Positions 5,685 to 8,253 of a stretch of DNA of 8,253 bases are shown here, piece by piece; positions within the stretch are counted from its first letter, which is position 1; each line of letters opens with the position of its first letter. The notes under the pieces were generated by a model. The model saw nothing but the letters and a program-made list of their open reading frames with translations. It did no database searches and had not been told where the DNA came from. The position numbers were made by a program, and so were the translations under genes. This DNA comes from Methanothrix sp. (GTDB lineage: Archaea > Halobacteriota > Methanosarcinia > Methanotrichales > Methanotrichaceae), in NCBI GenBank assembly GCA_028688175.1, contig JAQTYS010000117.1, positions 1-8,253 on the forward strand. The letters run 5' to 3'.

Positions 5685-8081
5685 TCACCTAAGCCATGTA
5701 GCGAGCATCCGTTCCAGTTCAGTCATTCTGACCGGTTTGGCAATGAAATCATTCATCCCGGCTGAAAGACACCTCTCTTTGTCGCCCTTCATGGCGGACG
5801 CAGTCATGGCAATGATCGGAATGCTACAGTTGAGAACCTTCGATTCCGCCCTGCGAATGAGACGGGTGGCTTCGAATCCGTCCATTTCAGGCATCTGACA
5901 GTCCATGAGCACCAGGTCATATGGTATCAAACGAAGCGCTTCGATCGTCTCCTGGCCATTGGCAACAATGTCCGCCTGATAACCCAGCCTTCTAATCATC
6001 GCTGAAGCTACCCTTTGATTTACATGATTGTCCTCTGCCACAAGAAGGCGGACATTGTGACCGGCATCTTCTTGAAGTTTATTTGTTTCGCCGTTCCCGC
6101 AGGCGCTCTTGCCCATGTCGATATGATCGACTTTTGCGCCATAATCCCCGGCAAACGGCATTTTGGCCAGCCTGCCGAAATTGGCAGTAAACCAGAAGGT
6201 AGACCCCCCATCATCATTGCTTTCCACGCCGATTTTTCCGCCCATCAGCTCCGTCAGCTGCTTGGAGATGGCAAGTCCCAGACCGGTTCCGCCATATTTG
6301 CGGGTTGTAGAGCTGTCCACCTGGGTAAATGGCGAAAAAAGAACATGCAATCTGTCCGGGGGAATGCCTATGCCCGTATCGCTGACCGAAAAGCGGAGAG
6401 CTACATCGCCTTCGTCATCCCGGTCATGGTCCTCCTGCTCTACCGAGACATGGATCTTTACACTGCCTTCAAAGGTGAATTTCACGGCATTGGAGAGAAG
6501 GTTGACCAGAATTTGGCGCAGTTTTCCCTGGTCACCGGAAAGATGCACTGGGACAGCAGGGTCTATGATTGATGAAATCTCCAATCCCTTCTCAGAGGCC
6601 GCAACCGTAAACAAACCCTTGGCCTCATCAAGGGTTGAAGATAGGTCGAAATCCAAGATTTCCAGATCCATCTTTCGAGCTTCAAGTTTTGAGAAATCCA
6701 GGATTTCATTGATGAGAGAGAGCAAAGATTCACCACTGATGCGGACGATTCTCGCATATTCGAGCTGTTCGGCATCAAGTTTTGTATCTGAGAGCAGCCC
6801 GGTCATGCCGATTATGCCATTCAAGGGAGTTCTAATCTCATGGCTCACGTTGGCCAGAAACTCGGACTTTGCCCGCGCCGCATCTTCTGCGTCTTCCTTA
6901 GCCAGTATTAAAGCTTCCTCAGCCCTCTTCAGCTCCGTGATATCATCGAAGATCATGCAGAATCGCTCGGAAGTCTTCCAGGGGCGGTAGACATGACAGT
7001 GACAGTACTTATCGGTTTGTTTGAGGTAAACATCAAATGCAACCGGTTCGCCCGTAACTGCGGCATGAGCATATTTTTCAATCCATGAGGCATCAATATC
7101 CGGCCAGACCTCATGCACTGTTTTTCCAAGCACCTTCTCCGATTTCACTCCGGCTAATCCCTCGTAGGCGTCGTTGATGTACTCGAAACGGTAGCTCGAA
7201 AATTTGCCGTTTTCATCGAATACCGACTGGCAAACGATAAAAGCATTCATCATGCTGCGAAGCATCCAGGCCAGCTCCTCGGATCTCGCCCAAATCATCT
7301 CACGTGCACGTTTGCGCTCGGTAATGTCTGATTGAGTGCTTATGAAGCGAAGCGGTCTGCCGTCTTCAGTACGCGCCATCACTTTGCCGCGATCTAGAAC
7401 CCATTTGTATGTCCCCCCTTTGCAGAGTACGCGGTGCTGGTTGTGATAAATGGGCGTCTCACCTAGAAGGTGTCGATTTAATTCGTGCTGACATGTCTCC
7501 CGGTCATCCGGGTGCAGGCGCAAGTACCATTCATCCAGGGAGTCTCCGATCTCGTGCTGCTTATATCCAAGCATGGAGACCCACATCCGTGAGTAGAATA
7601 CCTTGTTTGTCCGCAAATCCCAGTCCCAGATGCCGCTACCAGTTCCTTCCAGCGCGAATTGCCAGCGAACTTCGCTCTCTTGAGTCTGAGCCTCGCTATT
7701 TTTTTGCGCTGTGATGTCACTGGTAATTGCGAAGATCAAGATCCCGCCATTGGTATGATGAAAAGCCCGACTTCTGGTAGAAACCCAAAAGACGTTTCCA
7801 TCGGCCTTTTTCAGGCGGTATTCCACAGAGCTTTCCTTCCCTGGCACTTGAGATGAAGAGGATAAGAACTGCTCCACAGCGGGCTGATCAGGGGGATAGA
7901 CATAACTAAGGTATCTTTGAAGGCTATTTTGAATGCTGCCCTTCGGCAAACCCAACATCGTTTCTGCAACCGGTGATATATAAAACTCAGTGTATTTACC
8001 TTGAGAGTCTATGCTAAGCCGCATCAGCACATCTGGAATTCCCGAGATCATCTGGATAAGATCATCATTATTGCTATTCAT
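5685..8081 (-). CDS. Soluble hybrid sensor histidine kinase (PAS-PAS-PAS-HisKA-HATPase_c-REC)
   Basis: This 798-residue protein has no membrane helix or signal peptide and should sense an intracellular cue. PAS 1 spans about residues 9-127 (ends ITSDITAQK). PAS 2 spans 140-257, a PAS_3-type fold with HPDDRE and ISTQSDITERKRA. PAS 3 spans 275-388 (ends FDDITELKRAEE). A charged coiled coil (about 385-408) leads to HisKA, with phospho-acceptor H414 in SHEIRTPLNGIIGM. HATPase_c shows the N box QILVNLLSNAVKFT (N531), G1 DTGIGIP (568-574) and G2 GGTGLGLAIS (597-606). A C-terminal receiver has acidic E683/D684, phospho-acceptor D727 in LMDCQMPEMDG, T760 and K782. All catalytic residues are present. 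There is no output domain, so signalling must pass to a separate partner not encoded here. I choose the ATG at 8081 over an adjacent in-frame TTG (8084). No Shine-Dalgarno precedes it. Confidence 0.95.
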   Translation of the reverse strand: MNSNNDDLIQMISGIPDVLMRLSIDSQGKYTEFYISPVAETMLGLPKGSIQNSLQRYLSYVYPPDQPAVEQFLSSSSQVPGKESSVEYRLKKADGNVFWVSTRSRAFHHTNGGILIFAITSDITAQKNSEAQTQESEVRWQFALEGTGSGIWDWDLRTNKVFYSRMWVSMLGYKQHEIGDSLDEWYLRLHPDDRETCQHELNRHLLGETPIYHNQHRVLCKGGTYKWVLDRGKVMARTEDGRPLRFISTQSDITERKRAREMIWARSEELAWMLRSMMNAFIVCQSVFDENGKFSSYRFEYINDAYEGLAGVKSEKVLGKTVHEVWPDIDASWIEKYAHAAVTGEPVAFDVYLKQTDKYCHCHVYRPWKTSERFCMIFDDITELKRAEEALILAKEDAEDAARAKSEFLANVSHEIRTPLNGIIGMTGLLSDTKLDAEQLEYARIVRISGESLLSLINEILDFSKLEARKMDLEILDFDLSSTLDEAKGLFTVAASEKGLEISSIIDPAVPVHLSGDQGKLRQILVNLLSNAVKFTFEGSVKIHVSVEQEDHDRDDEGDVALRFSVSDTGIGIPPDRLHVLFSPFTQVDSSTTRKYGGTGLGLAISKQLTELMGGKIGVESNDDGGSTFWFTANFGRLAKMPFAGDYGAKVDHIDMGKSACGNGETNKLQEDAGHNVRLLVAEDNHVNQRVASAMIRRLGYQADIVANGQETIEALRLIPYDLVLMDCQMPEMDGFEATRLIRRAESKVLNCSIPIIAMTASAMKGDKERCLSAGMNDFIAKPVRMTELERMLATWLR

Positions 8082-8110
8082 CAACTAAATCTTGTCAATG
8101 AAGTTAATTA

Positions 8111-8126
8111 GTAATAAATCTTTTTG
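8111..8126 (-). promoter_or_regulatory. Candidate archaeal BRE/TATA promoter for the kinase gene
   Basis: Reading the minus strand, CAAAAAGATTTATTAC resembles a purine-rich BRE followed by an AT-rich TATA element (TATA part about 8119-8112). If transcription starts the usual 22-27 bases downstream, the start would fall near 8090, leaving a leader of about 10 bases before the ATG at 8081. That fits the lack of a Shine-Dalgarno. The surrounding 8085-8175 stretch is generally AT-rich, so a chance match is quite possible. Confidence 0.4.
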
Positions 8127-8162
8127 TTTTATTAACACAGGAAGTCTTTGTGAAATATTGCG

Positions 8163-8252
8163 TTAATTGCAATTTACGGCCTTTGCCGTGCTGAAGCTCA
8201 TGCCATCTTTGCCCAGCATCGCTGATAGGGGCTTTGCTCTTTGAAAGTCCAT
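8163..8252 (-). other. Possible 3' end of an unidentified minus-strand gene at the right edge
   Basis: A minus-strand frame is open from the window edge to a TAA at 8165-8163 and would encode up to 29 residues here (beginning MDFQRAKPLSAMLGKDG if the edge ATG is the start). I recognise no family. The other minus frames are also open for part of the stretch, one of them to a stop near 8107, so the choice of frame is not secure. A 5-bp stem (ACGGC 8176-8180 with GCCGT 8185-8189) lies inside it and is not followed by a T run. Between this and the kinase start I see only the promoter candidate and the palindrome AATTGCAATT (8165-8174). Confidence 0.15.
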
Positions 8253-8253
8253 G

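Noticed and set aside
5554..5898. Plus-strand ORF (114 codons) running from the NUDIX remnant into the kinase 3' end
   Set aside because: It is out of frame with the remnant and antisense to the receiver domain, and no Nudix box or other motif is present.
6163..6990. Plus-strand ORF (275 codons) antisense to the kinase
   Set aside because: It mirrors the HisKA/HATPase_c coding region, and its serine-rich product has no recognisable motif. The minus-strand kinase explains the open frame.
8092..8097. Perfect TTGACA on the minus strand, resembling a bacterial -35 box
   Set aside because: It sits only about 10 bases before the kinase ATG, so any matching -10 element would fall inside the coding region.
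8176..8189. Small inverted repeat ACGGC/GCCGT as a terminator
   Set aside because: The stem is only 5 bp and is not followed by a T run on either strand.
8201..8245. Short plus-strand ORF with an ADRGF string reminiscent of transposases
   Set aside because: It is only 14 codons with no flanking similarity or terminal repeats, so the match is most likely chance.

Overview
The window reads as a methanogenic-archaeon-like locus. It has roughly balanced base composition, free use of AGG/AGA arginine and ATA isoleucine codons, tightly packed co-directional genes with overlapping ATGA junctions, and a cytoplasmic multi-PAS hybrid histidine kinase behind an AT-rich stretch that could hold an archaeal TATA box and short leader. 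A Methanosarcinales / Methanothrix-like host is my best guess (about even odds). A syntrophic or sulfate-reducing bacterium cannot be excluded without a search.

Positions 1-5488 (+) hold one operon for a peptide/nickel-type (Opp/Dpp/Nik family) ABC importer. In order it encodes a family-5 solute-binding protein (5' end outside the window), a class I SAM-dependent methyltransferase, an inner NikB/DppB-type permease, a NikC/DppC-type permease, and one 575-residue polypeptide that fuses the two ATPases (NikD-like then NikE-like). The junctions are 6 bp, a 4-bp ATGA overlap, a second 4-bp ATGA overlap, and 0 bp, so the methyltransferase looks like an integral part of the transport unit. A plausible but unproven reading is uptake of a metal-chelate or other small polar ligand, with the methyltransferase making or modifying the ligand.

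Positions 5489-5669 (+) hold a 55-codon ORF with a good ribosome binding site. It resembles the first 40 or so residues of a NUDIX hydrolase and then loses similarity before the Nudix box. I read it as a truncated relic at the operon's 3' end.

Positions 5685-8081 (-) hold a large soluble hybrid sensor kinase (three PAS domains, HisKA, HATPase_c, receiver), convergent with the operon and only 15 bp from the relic. Positions 8082-8253 are an AT-rich upstream region with a candidate archaeal promoter and, at the right edge, a possible but unidentified tail of another minus-strand gene.

No RNA gene, CRISPR array, insertion sequence or long repeat was seen. The points most worth a second look are the methyltransferase inside the importer operon, the NUDIX remnant at the convergence point, the fused ATPase with its cysteine cluster, and the histidine-rich tail of the binding protein.
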